Assembly: GCF_900156045.1 (NCBI RefSeq)
Contig: NZ_FTMX01000007.1
Coordinates: 248,001 to 312,000 of the forward strand
DNA from: Peribacillus simplex
Lineage (GTDB): Bacteria > Bacillota > Bacilli > Bacillales > DSM-1321
Reading direction: 5' to 3'
DNA: 64,000 nucleotides
This document shows positions 17,866-25,756 of this stretch, piece by piece (position 1 is the stretch's first letter; each line of letters starts with the position of its first letter). The translations under genes were made by a program, and so were the position numbers. The notes below the pieces were generated by a model. The model did no database searches and was not told where the DNA came from. It worked only from the letters and a program-made list of their open reading frames with translations.

Positions 17866-17894
17866 GAAGGTCCATCCTCGGATGGGCTTTTTTA
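17866..17894 (+). terminator. Rho-independent terminator
   Basis: The stem GTCCATCC / GGATGGGC is followed by TTTTTTA. The sequence between the aminotransferase gene and this hairpin contains only the questionable ORF at 17651-17824. Confidence 0.8.
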
Positions 17895-18028
17895 TGTTTA
17901 TGGGAAACTAGCGTGATAGATTATGAATGGAATTTCCGAACGTAAGATGGACAAGCCGCATAATATATAGCAAGTCCGCAACTCTCTTAAATGAAGCGGG
18001 CTTAATATGATAGAGAGGGGGAAAAGCA

Positions 18029-18301
18029 ATGATCAACTGGAAAGTGCGTCTTAAGAATCCTACGTTTATATTCACGGTACTCCTTCCCGGGCTTTTAATA
18101 TTGGCGCAGATGGTTGCCGCGTTCATAAACAATTTCATTACACCTATAGGCTTTACCATCACTGATGATGCATTGAACGGGGCTTTAGGCATCATTAACT
18201 TCATAGCGCTTACATTCTTTGGGGTCGGCGGTGTGGTCGATCATACCACTAAAGGTCTAAGTGACAGTGAAAATGCCCGACAATACGATGAGCCTAAATA
18301 A
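18029..18301 (+). CDS. phiLC3-type phage holin
   Basis: This 90-residue protein begins MINWKVRLKNPTF and ends with VVDHTTKGLSDSENARQYDEP, the hallmark start and end of the phage phiLC3 holin family, around two hydrophobic segments (about 15-37 and 53-70). Holins form membrane lesions that let endolysins reach the wall. A GGGG-type ribosome binding site precedes ATG 18029 and a terminator follows. No other phage genes are present, and the next gene encodes an NlpC/P60-like protein lacking catalytic residues. It may be domesticated, with an autolysis or export role, or a prophage leftover. Confidence 0.85.
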   Translation: MINWKVRLKNPTFIFTVLLPGLLILAQMVAAFINNFITPIGFTITDDALNGALGIINFIALTFFGVGGVVDHTTKGLSDSENARQYDEPK

Positions 18302-18339
18302 TGGACACTATTCTTTCATCTATTGAAGAGTAGAGTATA

Positions 18340-18393
18340 CCAGATAACACCGTTACTTGCTACACAACGGCGTTACCTGGTTATTTGTTTTTT
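18340..18393 (+). terminator. Terminator of the holin gene
   Basis: A three-part stem (CCAG, TAAC, CCGTT against AACGG, GTTA, CTGG, with two single-base mismatches) is followed by TTATTTGTTTTTT. Confidence 0.75.
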
Positions 18394-18493
18394 GGGCAGA
18401 GATGAAAATTGCAGAAAATGATTTTGGTCTAAAAACCGAAATGCAACATACATTTAAAATTGTGGTTCATTTTCAGTTTGGGGAGGAAAAAGA

Positions 18494-18973
18494 ATGAGTT
18501 ATAGTTTACCAGTTTCAAAATGGCTTGCAGCCATAGTTTTAATCGGAGCATTATTAATGGCCTTCATATTCAGTCCGGCTAATGCTTCAGCCTCTATTAA
18601 TTATGGTGAGGAAGTTGCCACTTTGGCAAAGAAGCAGGTGGGAAGCAAATATAAATATGGGGGGACGACTCCAAAAGGATTTGATGCCAGCGGTCTTACC
18701 CAGTATGTATATAAAAATGCCGCAACGGAAATGAAGATTCCAAGAACGAGCACGGAACAGTATAAAACCGGAAAGGCCGTGAACCAAAAAGATTTAAAAG
18801 CGGGCGATTTGGTCTTCTATGCGACAGGTAAGAAAGGGCAGGTCTCTTTTGTGGGAATCTATTATGGAAATGGTACATTTGTCGGGACCACCACCAAAGG
18901 GGTCAAGGTGGTCAAAATGAGTGATAAGTATTGGAAAGAAAAATATATTGGGGCAAAACGGGTCATTAAGTAA
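18494..18973 (+). CDS. Secreted NlpC/P60-like protein lacking the catalytic residues
   Basis: A 159-residue precursor with a signal peptide (cleavage near ANASA at residue 34) and a C-terminal NlpC/P60 fold: AKKQVGSKYKYGGTTPKGFD, then LKAGDLVFYAT and GIYYGNGTFVG. In active enzymes the D-C-S-G motif carries the catalytic Cys; here it is D-A-S-G (Ala65). The His before VGIY is Phe119, and the third polar residue, in the FIHA-type motif, is Gly131. All three catalytic positions are therefore replaced, while the signal peptide, reading frame and fold motifs are intact. Loss of peptidase activity is predicted; binding to peptidoglycan or inhibition of other hydrolases is possible. A strong GGGGAGGA precedes the ATG. 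Confidence 0.8.
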   Translation: MSYSLPVSKWLAAIVLIGALLMAFIFSPANASASINYGEEVATLAKKQVGSKYKYGGTTPKGFDASGLTQYVYKNAATEMKIPRTSTEQYKTGKAVNQKDLKAGDLVFYATGKKGQVSFVGIYYGNGTFVGTTTKGVKVVKMSDKYWKEKYIGAKRVIK

Positions 18974-19000
18974 CAATCTGATGTTCAAGATGAAAAAAGT

Positions 19001-19042
19001 CCAGCAAAAAGAGCATCGAAAAACCGATGCTCTTTTTGCTGG
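19001..19042. terminator. Bidirectional terminator
   Basis: A perfect 18-bp stem (CCAGCAAAAAGAGCATCG and its complement) with a 6-nt loop lies between convergent genes. T-rich segments occur on both strands. Confidence 0.9.
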
Positions 19043-19057
19043 TCATATCCGGGGTTT

Positions 19058-19594
19058 TCATTCAATGATGATATCGGTTAAAACAACATTGCCATTACGA
19101 ACCTTCACCACGGCCACTGAAGGATTGGCCAATGCATCCTTCTCCATTTCCTTTGCCTTTTCTTCAGATGCGAAATAATTGTCCAGACCGTATCTGATCT
19201 GAATGGTTGCCGCATTTTGCAGTTCATATGGGATTTCCAATTCGCCTTTTAGGTAAACGCCTTTGGTGGGTTTTTCTTTCGTTACGTAATCAACCACGTA
19301 AAGTCCATCAGTGTTTTGTTTTAAACGTACATATACCTTTTTATAATCGCCCATATTTCTTTCATTGAACCCGGTTTTAATCGAGTCATCGACTTGTGAT
19401 GGCTTAACGGATTCAATTTCGTATTTCAAAGCTACATAGCTGCCCCTAAACAAGTCAGTCGGATCGACCGGGGCTGTTTTGATCTTGATTACGTCTCCTG
19501 TCATTGTTGTCCAGACCGGAGGAAACGCCAAGACTAACAGAATCAAGACTGGAATGGAAAATACGATGAGTGGCCGGAATGATGGATTACTCAT
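19058..19594 (-). CDS. GDYXXLXY domain-containing membrane protein
   Basis: The protein of about 178 residues has one N-terminal TM (PLIVFSIPVLILLVLAFP) and an outer domain starting with VDPTDLFRGSYVALKYEI. That matches the GDYXXLXY pattern in spacing, although the first three residues here read RGS. AGGAGGGG lies 6 nt upstream of ATG 19594. The start overlaps the DUF2157 gene by 8 bp, giving a coupled pair. GDYXXLXY and DUF2157 proteins are commonly encoded together or fused, which supports an envelope complex of the two. Function is unknown. Confidence 0.75.
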   Translation of the reverse strand: MSNPSFRPLIVFSIPVLILLVLAFPPVWTTMTGDVIKIKTAPVDPTDLFRGSYVALKYEIESVKPSQVDDSIKTGFNERNMGDYKKVYVRLKQNTDGLYVVDYVTKEKPTKGVYLKGELEIPYELQNAATIQIRYGLDNYFASEEKAKEMEKDALANPSVAVVKVRNGNVVLTDIIIE

Positions 19595-20645
19595 TGAGTT
19601 CCCCTCCTTTTTTTCGTTGATTTTCAAAGAAGAAGCCAAAACCGATAAGCATGATTCCACCAATGATGAATGTAAGCGATTTTGGCAGGAAGTCAAAGGA
19701 GTAGATGTAATATCTGAAAATCAGTGCACATAATATCACGATGCTGGTCAAACTGCCTTTTAGAATGAGATAAAGCAGAAAAACGAAGTAAGCTAAAGGA
19801 AACCAGATAGAAAACTCAAAGGTAAGGAAGAGTGCGGTAATACCGTGTAAGATATGCCCTTGTATGTGTGTGATGTTTTGTAATTTGGCTCTTACCGGAA
19901 TATAGGCAAGCACGATTCCCAATACAAACAGAATGGATAGGACAATCGTATTCGAATTTTCGAAACCCAGCTTTGGCACGAATTCCATAAGAAATAAGGC
20001 AATTGTATTGATGGCTAAAGCGTTAATGAAAAAGGTCAGATATTTAGGGTAATCGAATTTCTTTAACAGGATGTATAAAGCCGGTAGAAATATAAGAATG
20101 GCAAGCGGGTAAGACGTTTCATCAACGAATATACTTCCGTTAATATAAATGAAAAGCAGGAAAGATGTAAAAAGGAGAACAAAGACATCCTTCAAATAGT
20201 ATCCAATGAATACCGTACCGATCGCCCATAATAAAAAGGAACTGTTGAAATTGATGCTGATGTTAAACATCTGCTCGACTAGAAAAATCCCTGCACCAAA
20301 GATCAGGATACCTGCATAATGCAGACTTCGTGACGTTTTGGGCAAGCGTGCCTGCACCTTAACGCCAGCAAAGTTCACTCCGATGAGGCATGCAATGATA
20401 AGCAGGAATTTAACCGCTTTACTTAAATAGATCCAGTTGCTGGCTACGAAGGTCAATACGCCTAAACCTAAAAGAAGTGCCCCAATGGATAATAGAATCG
20501 TGATGAAGTTCAAATTGCCTTTTACATTATAGGAACCTAACATCCTCACTTTCTCTTGCTGGGAGATGACTCCTTCCTTTTCAAGGTAATTAAATTCATG
20601 TTCAAGAAAATCGAATTGCTTTTTTGTTATTTCTTTGTTAGCCAA
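19587..20645 (-). CDS. DUF2157 polytopic membrane protein
   Basis: The protein of about 352 residues has a soluble helical N-terminus (LEKEGVISQQEKVRML) followed by about ten TM segments from residue 48 on. The opening membrane block (IGALLLGLGVLTFVASNWI) is characteristic of DUF2157. The likely start is TTG 20645, with GGAGGAG about 6 nt upstream; a GTG at 20663 precedes the binding site. It is the first gene of a two-gene leftward operon with the GDYXXLXY gene. The N-terminal region resembles residues 15-235 of the giant membrane protein encoded at 25757. Confidence 0.75.
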   Translation of the reverse strand: MANKEITKKQFDFLEHEFNYLEKEGVISQQEKVRMLGSYNVKGNLNFITILLSIGALLLGLGVLTFVASNWIYLSKAVKFLLIIACLIGVNFAGVKVQARLPKTSRSLHYAGILIFGAGIFLVEQMFNISINFNSSFLLWAIGTVFIGYYLKDVFVLLFTSFLLFIYINGSIFVDETSYPLAILIFLPALYILLKKFDYPKYLTFFINALAINTIALFLMEFVPKLGFENSNTIVLSILFVLGIVLAYIPVRAKLQNITHIQGHILHGITALFLTFEFSIWFPLAYFVFLLYLILKGSLTSIVILCALIFRYYIYSFDFLPKSLTFIIGGIMLIGFGFFFENQRKKGGELNE

Positions 20646-20775
20646 AGTAACTCCTCCTTCCACATTTTACTATTATACATCGTATTCTCTTGCAGCTTTG
20701 AATATAATGCTAATTTTCTGCTACCCTTATTGGAATGCATGTAAGACTAAAAAAAAATATAGTACCTTGCAATGA

Positions 20776-20847
20776 ACAGTACCATGTGGTAAATTATTTA
20801 CATAAGATGTATTATTCGTTGTTCAGTACTGTTTATTGAACTATACT
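20776..20847 (+). promoter_or_regulatory. Promoter of the padR operon with a probable autoregulatory operator
   Basis: TTGTTC (20819-20824) and TATACT (20842-20847) are spaced by exactly 17 bp. The palindrome CAGTACTG (20824-20831) lies inside the spacer and a related half, ACAGTACC, lies at 20777-20784. PadR repressors usually bind palindromes overlapping their own promoter, so autorepression is likely. Confidence 0.6.
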
Positions 20848-20876
20848 GAAAAACTTTTGGAAGGAGTGATGGTGCT

Positions 20877-21197
20877 ATGAATGTACAATTTAAGAAAGGT
20901 GTCCTGGAACTGTGTGTCCTGGTCTTACTGGATAAGCAGGATCGCTATGGATATGAACTTGTACAGAAGATATCGGATCAAATTGAAATATCGGAAGGGT
21001 CGGTATATCCACTTTTACGTCGCTTGACGAAGGAGGAGTATTTTACGACATATTTACAAGAATCAACAGAAGGGCCTCCTCGCAAGTATTATAAATTAAC
21101 GGAAAAAGGCCGGAGATACCTTCAAGAGCTGCTGACGGAATGGTATGAATTTTCCAATGGGGTCAATCAATTAATCAAGGAAGGTGTGAACCAATGA
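20877..21197 (+). CDS. PadR family transcriptional regulator
   Basis: The 106-residue protein has the PadR winged helix ([21 protein letters not shown], then [17 protein letters not shown] and [14 protein letters not shown]) and a short C-terminal dimerisation helix, making it a small-subfamily PadR. The stop overlaps the DUF1700 start by 4 bp. Together with DUF1700 and DUF4097 genes it forms a common three-gene envelope-stress module of Firmicutes. The inducing signal is unknown; a likely operator lies in its own promoter. Confidence 0.9.
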   Translation: MNVQFKKGVLELCVLVLLDKQDRYGYELVQKISDQIEISEGSVYPLLRRLTKEEYFTTYLQESTEGPPRKYYKLTEKGRRYLQELLTEWYEFSNGVNQLIKEGVNQ

Positions 21198-21748
21198 ATA
21201 AAGAACAATTTTTAAAACAATTGAATGCTTCATTAACCAGACTTTCCTTAGAGGAACGGGAGGATATCCTTCAAGATTACGAAGAGTATTTCGTAATTGG
21301 AATGGAAGAAGGAAAGTCAGAGCAGGAAATCTCAAAATCCCTTGGGAATCCTAAACAGATTTCCAAGGAACTGATGGCATCCTATCATCTTGGTCAGGTC
21401 GAACAAACGACTTCTGCAGGTAATGTAATGCGGGCGGTTTGGGCAGTCATTGGTTTGGGATTCTTTAATTTAGTGATCGTTTTGGGACCATTTATAGCAT
21501 TGATCGGAGTTGTCATTGCAGGATGGGCTTCGGCGATCGCGTTCATTTTTGCTCCGTTTGGCGTTCTTTTTAACCTTGCGATAGGCACTTTTCAATTATT
21601 CGATCTTTTCTTCGCATTGGGACTATGCGGGATTGGCATTTTCATTGCCATGGGAATGTTTGTCGCTACGAATGCCTTAACTAAAGGATTCGTTCGCTAT
21701 TTAAAATTTAACGCTTCCCTTGTGAAAGGCGGTTTGAAAAATGATTAA
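21194..21748 (+). CDS. DUF1700 (HAAS domain) membrane protein
   Basis: A 184-residue protein with an N-terminal helical HAAS-type domain ([19 protein letters not shown], then [18 protein letters not shown] and [11 protein letters not shown]) followed by three or four TM segments from about residue 80. HAAS domains occur in predicted partners of PadR regulators and are thought to relay membrane signals. The gene overlaps both neighbours (4 and 8 bp), so the three genes are translationally coupled. The function is inferred from context. Confidence 0.85.
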   Translation: MNKEQFLKQLNASLTRLSLEEREDILQDYEEYFVIGMEEGKSEQEISKSLGNPKQISKELMASYHLGQVEQTTSAGNVMRAVWAVIGLGFFNLVIVLGPFIALIGVVIAGWASAIAFIFAPFGVLFNLAIGTFQLFDLFFALGLCGIGIFIAMGMFVATNALTKGFVRYLKFNASLVKGGLKND

Positions 21749-22535
21749 TGTAAAAAAATTATCGATCATTGCACTTATATTGTTACTGGTCGGAGTAATA
21801 GGAAGTCTGTTTACGTTTTCCCAAGTGACGAATAAGGAAACGACTACAGAGGAAAAAACGATTTCGGAGATCGTGACGGACATTCAGATCGACACGGACA
21901 ATGCAGCTGTTGAAATCGTTCCAACGAAGGATAAGGAGACTAGGATAGAATTGGTTTCAAAAGGGATGGATGTTTCCAAGTTGGACTTCACTGCCGATGT
22001 GGAAGGAAAGAAGCTTTCGGTACAATTAAAAGATCGACGTACCTTTAGCTTTGGTTTTCATATTCAATCCATACATCTAAAGGTTTATGTGCCTGATGAA
22101 TCTTATAAATCCTTTGTCATCGAATCCGATAATGGAAAATTGCAATTATCAGGATTGAAAAGTGAAAATCTGAATGTGAAATCTCAAAATGGCCGGGTAG
22201 AATTAAATGATATTATAACGGAAAAAGTTGAAGTGAGATCTGCAAATGGAAAAGTAGATCTTAATAATGTGGAGGGAAAACTGGTAGGGTCATCGAATAA
22301 TGGTAAAATTACTTTGGTCACGAAAGACTTGGATAGGGAGATCGACTTCGAAAGTAATAATGGTAAAATCATGATCAAAACGGAGAATGAACCGACAAAC
22401 ACAACTTTCGATGTTCATGTTGACAATGGGAGAGTGGATATCCTTAGTAAGTATGAGGGCGATACTGTCATTGGCAAAGGTGAAAACTTAGTTAAATTGG
22501 AAGCGAATAATGGGAAAATCGAGATAACGAAATAG
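21741..22535 (+). CDS. DUF4097 (LiaG-like) surface-exposed beta-repeat protein
   Basis: The 264-residue protein has one N-terminal TM (residues 7-28) and an outer beta-helix-like domain. It contains at least seven spaced NG turns: DNGKLQL, QNGRVEL, ANGKVDL, NNGKITL, NNGKIMI, DNGRVDI and NNGKIEI. This is the DUF4097 pattern, also found in LiaG of the B. subtilis Lia cell-wall-stress operon. As the last gene of the PadR operon it is likely the envelope-facing effector or sensor. A terminator follows. Confidence 0.85.
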   Translation: MINVKKLSIIALILLLVGVIGSLFTFSQVTNKETTTEEKTISEIVTDIQIDTDNAAVEIVPTKDKETRIELVSKGMDVSKLDFTADVEGKKLSVQLKDRRTFSFGFHIQSIHLKVYVPDESYKSFVIESDNGKLQLSGLKSENLNVKSQNGRVELNDIITEKVEVRSANGKVDLNNVEGKLVGSSNNGKITLVTKDLDREIDFESNNGKIMIKTENEPTNTTFDVHVDNGRVDILSKYEGDTVIGKGENLVKLEANNGKIEITK

Positions 22536-22546
22536 TCGTGAAGCAT

Positions 22547-22581
22547 GAAAAAGCCGATCCAATTGGAATCGGCTTTTTTCA
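22547..22581 (+). terminator. Terminator of the padR operon
   Basis: AAAAAGCCGAT and ATCGGCTTTTTT form the stem around CCAATTGGA. Confidence 0.85.
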
Positions 22582-22626
22582 ATAATGTGGCCATTTCATC
22601 TTCATGAACAGCAGGTGTTTTATAAT

Positions 22627-22809
22627 AAGGCTCTTTTCGTAAAGATTGTTGTTTTTAAAACGAAACTATTTCAGGTTGATTGGAGCGCAAGTGCGAGACT
22701 CCAGCAGGAGCAGCGGGATAGGTGAGACCCGTGGAAAGCGAGCATCTGGAGGGGAAATCAACCACACCGCTTTATTTGGTAAATAGCAACAAAGTATGCG
22801 AAAGCAGCC
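22627..22809. repeat. Dispersed Bacillaceae intergenic repeat, copy 2
   Basis: This 183-bp copy matches the element at 13284-13490 almost base for base over both flanks. Internally it keeps GGTGAGACCCGTGGAAAGCG but lacks the CGAGGAGGCTCACCGCCC segment of copy 1, so it cannot form the same central hairpin. Both copies are in the same orientation, next to terminators. Confidence 0.85.
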
Positions 22810-23113
22810 TATAATAATGTCAATTTAGAAATGAACTATAAACAGAAGCCAATATTTGTTGGAACAAAGTACAGACCGTCCGATAATAGAGAAGATGCAG
22901 TGGTTCTTCCGTTTTTTATTTTATCACAGATTTGGTGATTCTCTGGAAGCGGTCCCCTTTCTAAGAAAAAACATTTATAGTTTTTCCTTTTAGATGTTTA
23001 GAATTATAATTATGGAAAGGATAATTATGTTAAAAGTAATGAGTGTAAGTCCGCCATCAAATCTAAGGAAAAGATTTTAATGAAAATGACTTCAAAAGTA
23101 TGGGGGCTGTAGT
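22810..23113. other. Intergenic region upstream of the GGDEF gene
   Basis: This gap of about 300 bp is AT-rich near 22960-23030. I see no clear promoter, terminator or ORF apart from the GGGGG ribosome binding site at 23101-23105. Confidence 0.35.
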
Positions 23114-24076
23114 ATGAAATTCAATAAGTTGTCATTGGATATATTTAAATATATGATCTTCACTCGCAAGAAAAGGGAAAAGGACTATCTGAAGAAAGGG
23201 CTCGAAGAGCAAAAAAAGATTTTTAATATAGTGGAAAGTTCTAAGGATATTATCTACTGCTACGAATCAATCCCAAGTTCCAAGTTCAGGTATCTAAGTC
23301 CATCCATCAATACACTTTTAGGTCAAGGCGTCTTGGAAGAAGCATACAATGACCCTTTTTCGCCTTTTGAAAGGATACATCCTGATGACTTTGATATCCT
23401 AAATGAAAAGATATACGTTGGGATTGTTTATACTAAGCCTGTCATTCAACGCTGGAGAGATATAGAGGGGAATTATTGGTGGTTCGAGGAATATGCTACA
23501 CCTATATATGAAAAAGAGCAATTGGTAGCCGTTCAAGGAATCATCCGGAATATTGATGAAAGAGTGAGATTCATACAGGATATTGAGTATCAAATGTCCC
23601 ATGACCCATTAACGAATATCCATAATCGACAGTTTTTCGATAAAATATCTGCCAAATCCAATCTTGATTTTGACACTCCGGTTGCCATGATATTATGTGA
23701 TCTAGATGAGCTGAAATTTATGAATGATACATATGGTCATAAGAAAGGGGATGAATTGATTAAAGAAGCGGCCAATCTATTGAAACGGATTTTCTCGGAC
23801 ATCGCTGTTGTAGCGAGAGTGGGTGGAGATGAGTTTGCCATTCTGCTGATTGATAGAAGCAAGCGAGAAGTAGAATCTCTTTGTGAATTATTAAAGGAAG
23901 AAATACTTCTGCAAAACTCCCTAAATAAAGGCCCTCACATCAGTATGTCATTCGGGCATGCTTACCGTTCGCATTCCAAAGGGAATATGGATAGCTTATT
24001 CATGGAAGCGGATCAAAAAATGTTTCAAGATAAACGGCGAAGAAAAGAACAGAAACTCGTTCGGGCGGGTAGATGA
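23114..24076 (+). CDS. PAS-GGDEF diguanylate cyclase
   Basis: The 320-residue cytoplasmic protein has a PAS/PAC sensor domain at about 30-155 (FRYLSPSINTLLG, FERIHPDDF, AVQGIIRNIDER) and a GGDEF domain at about 165-315. The latter has DPLTNIHNRQFFD, the ILCDLDELKFMND metal and substrate loop and an intact RVGGDEF near residue 240, so cyclic-di-GMP synthesis is predicted. I see no RxxD inhibitory site just before GGDEF. No TM segment is present. It has its own terminator about 190 bp downstream. The PAS ligand is unknown. Confidence 0.85.
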   Translation: MKFNKLSLDIFKYMIFTRKKREKDYLKKGLEEQKKIFNIVESSKDIIYCYESIPSSKFRYLSPSINTLLGQGVLEEAYNDPFSPFERIHPDDFDILNEKIYVGIVYTKPVIQRWRDIEGNYWWFEEYATPIYEKEQLVAVQGIIRNIDERVRFIQDIEYQMSHDPLTNIHNRQFFDKISAKSNLDFDTPVAMILCDLDELKFMNDTYGHKKGDELIKEAANLLKRIFSDIAVVARVGGDEFAILLIDRSKREVESLCELLKEEILLQNSLNKGPHISMSFGHAYRSHSKGNMDSLFMEADQKMFQDKRRRKEQKLVRAGR

Positions 24077-24261
24077 AAGATAGGGGATACAATAAGCTAG
24101 GGCAATACCACCATTCCTCAATAGTAGAATGGTTGATACCTGGGCGGTTTAATAGAATCAATGTTATGGATGCATTACTGCCTGGCGAACCTAAATCGTT
24201 AGTTTACATAAGGAAGGTAAGTGGAGGGAAACGGACATATAGGCATTTCGTTATGAAGGGG

Positions 24262-24290
24262 GAGCCCAGTGTCATACTGGGCTTTTATTT
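24262..24290 (+). terminator. Terminator of the GGDEF gene
   Basis: AGCCCAGT / ACTGGGCT with a 5-nt loop is followed by TTTATTTATA. Confidence 0.85.
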
Positions 24291-24387
24291 ATATATATAT
24301 ATTTAGGTATACGAAATAAAACATTCGCTTATTTTAACCAATTTTAGTAAACTGGCAATGACTATTTTATTTAGAAGGTGAAGGGAT

Positions 24388-25593
24388 ATGAGGGAAACCT
24401 TAGTGGATGAACGGGTAAGAGGCACTGATAAAATCTGGACACGTGATTTCATCATGATCTGTTTGGCAAATATGTGCATCTTCATGGGGTTTCAAATGAC
24501 GATGCCGACCCTCCCGCTGTTTGTTGAGCAGCTTGGCGGTGACGACCGCCTGGTGGGGGCTGTCCTTGGAATCTTCACTTTTTCGGCCTTGATTGTTCGG
24601 CCAATTGCCGGCAGATTATTGGAGACGAAGGGAAGACGCATCGTTTTTTCTGCCGGATTAGCCATTTTTGCATTGTCCGTGGGTTCCTTCGGGTTTATGG
24701 GGAGCATCGGCCTGTTATTCATGATGCGGATTGTACAGGGCGTCGGATGGGGCTTTTCTTCAACGGCATCAGGAACGATTGCTTCCGATATAATCCCTGC
24801 GAAACGGCGTGGCGAGGGGATGGGGTATTATGGATTATCGGGTAACTTAGCACTTGCATTCGGGCCATCATTGGGTCTTTTTCTAGCTACCGTCATACCG
24901 TTTCAAGAGCTGTTTTTGATCTGCTCTTTATTAGGTTTGTTTGCCATCATTGCGGCATCACTTATTCGGTATCAAAAAGTGGAAAGTGATCCTTCGGCGG
25001 CTGTCAGAGCCAAAAGGTTTGATATATATGAAAAAAGTGCCCTTCAGCCATCTTTGCTCATTTTCTTCATCTCCGTTACATTCGGTGGAATTGCAACCTT
25101 CCTTCCGCTATATACAGCGGAAAAAGGTGTAGATGGCATTCAGTGGTACTTTTTAGTATATGCAATGGCCCTCATGGTCACGAGGTTATTCGCGGGTCGA
25201 TTATATGACCGAAGGGGACATCGAGCCATATTCGTGCCTTCAACATTACTCATCATGGCAGGGATGCTGCTGCTTGCGTGGATGCCGAGTGAGTCGGTCC
25301 TTTACATGGCAGCAGTGCTTTATGGATTTGGATTCGGTTCTGTCCAGCCGGCGCTGCAGGCATGGTCGATTGAAAAGACGCCACCAACTCGGAAAGCGAT
25401 GGCGAATGCAACATACTTTTCATTTTTCGATCTTGGAGTGGGCATAGGTGCCATCGTGTTCGGGCAAATAGGCTTCCTATTCGGCTATAGGAGCATCTAT
25501 ATCACGGCAGCGGCCTCGATTTTCATTTCAATGATCGTTTATTTATGCATCATCAGGAGCGAGGATAAAATAAAATCAATGGAAAGACGTTGA
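24388..25593 (+). CDS. MFS transporter (YwoG-like)
   Basis: The 401-residue, 12-TM protein has the motif A region (RPIAGRLLETKGRRIVF) and a second-half equivalent (RLFAGRLYDRRGHRAIF), plus RIVQGVGWGFSSTASGT in TM4. The overall pattern resembles poorly characterised Bacillus exporters of the YwoG group. ATG 24388 follows GAAGGTGAAGGG. It is monocistronic with a T8-tailed terminator. The substrate is unknown; a drug or metabolite exporter is the likely class. Confidence 0.8.
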   Translation: MRETLVDERVRGTDKIWTRDFIMICLANMCIFMGFQMTMPTLPLFVEQLGGDDRLVGAVLGIFTFSALIVRPIAGRLLETKGRRIVFSAGLAIFALSVGSFGFMGSIGLLFMMRIVQGVGWGFSSTASGTIASDIIPAKRRGEGMGYYGLSGNLALAFGPSLGLFLATVIPFQELFLICSLLGLFAIIAASLIRYQKVESDPSAAVRAKRFDIYEKSALQPSLLIFFISVTFGGIATFLPLYTAEKGVDGIQWYFLVYAMALMVTRLFAGRLYDRRGHRAIFVPSTLLIMAGMLLLAWMPSESVLYMAAVLYGFGFGSVQPALQAWSIEKTPPTRKAMANATYFSFFDLGVGIGAIVFGQIGFLFGYRSIYITAAASIFISMIVYLCIIRSEDKIKSMERR

Positions 25594-25624
25594 ATGGCTT
25601 CAATAGAAGTCATTCTTTTTTTTT
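25592..25624 (+). terminator. Terminator of the MFS gene
   Basis: GAATG-CTT / AAG-CATTC arms are followed by a run of T residues from 25616. Confidence 0.8.
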
Positions 25625-25756
25625 GAGTCAGGAGGAACACCACTGGCTTCATTGTTTCATCCTTAATATATAAAAAAATAGGAAATATTTGTTATTATCG
25701 AAAAGAGAATATACATAAGATGATAAAGGTCTATTTGAAGGAAGGGGAATCTTGGG

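Noticed and set aside
24073..24306. 77-codon ORF overlapping the GGDEF gene end by 4 bp
   Set aside because: It runs straight through the GGDEF terminator hairpin (24262-24290), has no recognisable domain and ends in a low-complexity TATATA stretch. The ATGA overlap is probably chance.
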